Shown one piece after another: positions 62,595 through 64,000 of a stretch of 64,000 bases of DNA (position 1 is its first letter; the number at the start of each line of letters is the position of its first letter). The DNA comes from Laetiporus sulphureus 93-53. Lineage: Eukaryota > Basidiomycota > Agaricomycetes > Polyporales > Laetiporaceae. Both the position numbers and the translations under genes were made by a program. Below the pieces are notes generated by a model. It saw only the letters and a program-made list of their open reading frames with translations. It did no database searches and was not told the DNA's origin. The stretch spans positions 186,001 to 250,000 of the forward strand of contig NW_024468555.1 of assembly GCF_001632365.1 (NCBI RefSeq), read 5' to 3'.

Positions 62595-64000
62595 TCACGC
62601 CTCCACCGCAGACATCTCTGATTCATCATCCTCGCCTTCTATATCCAGTATTTCCAACGCCAGCCCCGTATCATCTAGAACGCAAGCGACGCGGCGGCCA
62701 ACCCTGCCGTTGACTGCCAGGGACGCAGACCCTTCCCTGCATCCGGTTAAGCGGCGGGATTTCAAGATAGGCGGACTGATTGGGAGTAGCTGTACCACCA
62801 TAGAAGTTCGCCGTCAGTAAAGCGCGCCCGCTTAGATGAGGAATATTCCAAAGAACCTTGTTCTCTTGCAATTCTTGAACCACGATCGCCATCAACGCTT
62901 CTCTTGTAAAGTCATTTACGTTTTGCTTCACTTCTATTGTGTGGTAGGTTATATCAGAATACCTAATAGTCGCAAGGAAAGCTGCTTCTAGTTGTGAGCA
63001 TTGGGGTGGAGCAAAATATCTCTTGGCTTGCCTGATTGATCGATGCGGTACACCAGCACGAGACTGCTGTCATCAAAAAAGTCCGCATCGAGTACATCAA
63101 ATGGAATTTTCTCCTCACGCTCGTCTTGCTTCGGAAGTAAGCAAGCGAGCACAGCAATGTCGACGTGGAAGGCTGGTACTGAGGGATACCCGCCGCGCAT
63201 TCGTGAAATACACACTGAGAATGATCAGTCATTCATTAATCCTTTTGGCTTCCGGTTATCCGTTTGACAATACGTACAATAGGACCGATCGTTGATACCC
63301 GCTGCCTGCATGAGCAGATATTGTTGGAATTTACCGGGCTGCTAGCCTCGCTTAGTGAACGAATATTAACACCGCTAAAGAATTACCTTAGTCGTCTCTT
63401 TCACGGTTCGTTCCCGCATCAGCGTGCCGGAGTCCGAACTGCTGCCATGCAGTGAAATTGCACTGTCAATTCCAGCGCGACTGGGGCTGGAGACAACGAT
63501 AGCTGAGCGTGCCGCGGCGCTGGCCGCATGCAAGAAAATCCTTTGGCAGCGTGTCGCCAAATCTTGAATCAATGAATCAAGGTTTCGATCAAGGTGGGAT
63601 AAATCTTTCTGCTTCACGTTCTGCAATACGATATAGAAATGAATGCCCTATCATTGGTGACTGGACGGACTCACGAGCCCCCATTCAAGCTGCTTCGGCT
63701 CGTTGAGTATAGCACGAGCCCGATGCATCACAGCGTGCAGGTCTTGCCAATCCCTGGGCACGCCTAAATCGTGAGGCGAGAATGAAGGAACTGGTCCCAT
63801 GAACCACTTGTCGATAGCGCTAACCACCAGGCCGGACATTAGGTAGTCGTTCACTTCCAGGATGTCATGTTTGGGCGCGGGATGATTATGGTCGGACGAT
63901 GAGCTTGCATGAGATGTCTCTAACGCAATGCTCCGTCAAGCGGAACACTCGCGACGGGAATTCCTACACACCGTGTTTCAGCCAGGTCATAAACTCCTTG
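62595..64000 (-). CDS. APC4: anaphase-promoting complex subunit 4, 3' part (partial)
   Basis: Scaffold subunit of the APC/C ubiquitin ligase that drives mitotic exit. The window holds only the C-terminal region; the WD40 N-terminus lies beyond 64000. Visible: KEFMTWLKH at the edge, VNDYLMSGLVVSAIDKWFMG (APC4 long domain), FDVLDADFFDDSSLVLVYRI, and the last exons SSSKRARFTDGELLW joined over an intron to EGSASLAVNGRVGRRVACVL and LDDTGLALEILDIEGEDDES, ending at 62595. The SSKRAR and NGR-GRR-CVLD pattern is typical of APC4 C-termini. The final intron is phase 2 (CTATG|GTGGTA...GCAG|G). At least six short introns. Confidence 0.8.

Overview
This is nuclear DNA from a filamentous basidiomycete, most likely an agaricomycete. 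The genes are dense and split by many 40-75 bp introns with GT/AG borders and CTAAC/CTGAC branch sites. Several products are typical of this group: a CPL1/PriA-type secreted protein, an F-box/LRR-like protein, a TMEM135-like protein, a fungal O-GlcNAc transferase homologue and a fungal Rev3. All protein-coding genes were assembled from exons by checking splice sites and reading-frame phase by eye. No rRNA, tRNA, CRISPR array or transposon ORF was recognised.

Layout. 0.1-8.1 kb: AP-2 alpha adaptin and a DHX9-type RNA helicase, both on minus. 8.6-17.3 kb: F-box protein (+), long coiled-coil protein (-), mitochondrial Fe-S co-chaperone HscB/Jac1 (-), and a divergent DysF-domain (Spo73/Mug65-like) protein (+). 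17.3-22.3 kb is gene-poor, but the minus strand holds a phase-consistent gene of small exons with an internal tandem exon duplication. 22.3-26.9 kb: TMEM135-like protein (+), diphthamide protein DPH7/RRT2 (-), AGTRAP-like membrane protein (+). 27.3-32.3 kb: TPR-GT41 O-GlcNAc transferase (-). 32.6-36.8 kb: a direct tandem duplication of about 2.2 kb carrying two intact transaldolase-like genes. Between them lies a broken 3' relic of the neighbouring REV3 gene, which itself occupies 36.9-42.9 kb (-). 43.3-44.4 kb: glucose-6-phosphate 1-epimerase (-). 46.6-48.9 kb: PP2A scaffold subunit (+). 49.5-51.9 kb: two secreted proteins (+). 52.3-54.1 kb: a small multi-pass membrane protein (-) divergent from ribosomal protein eS24 (+). 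54.5-57.8 kb: Arp1/centractin (-), then a cysteine-rich membrane protein and a small putatively myristoylated protein (both +). 58.4-59.6 kb: GPI2/PIG-C (+). 60.6-64 kb: bZIP factor (-) and the 3' part of APC4 (-), which runs off the window.

Most genes are housekeeping and do not form one pathway. Several divergent pairs share very short promoters: HscB/Spo73-like under 75 bp, DPH7/AGTRAP-like about 170 bp, membrane protein/RPS24 177 bp and Arp1/Cys-rich protein 174 bp. The least ordinary parts are the transaldolase duplication with its REV3 relic and the small-exon gene at 18.4-19.65 kb.
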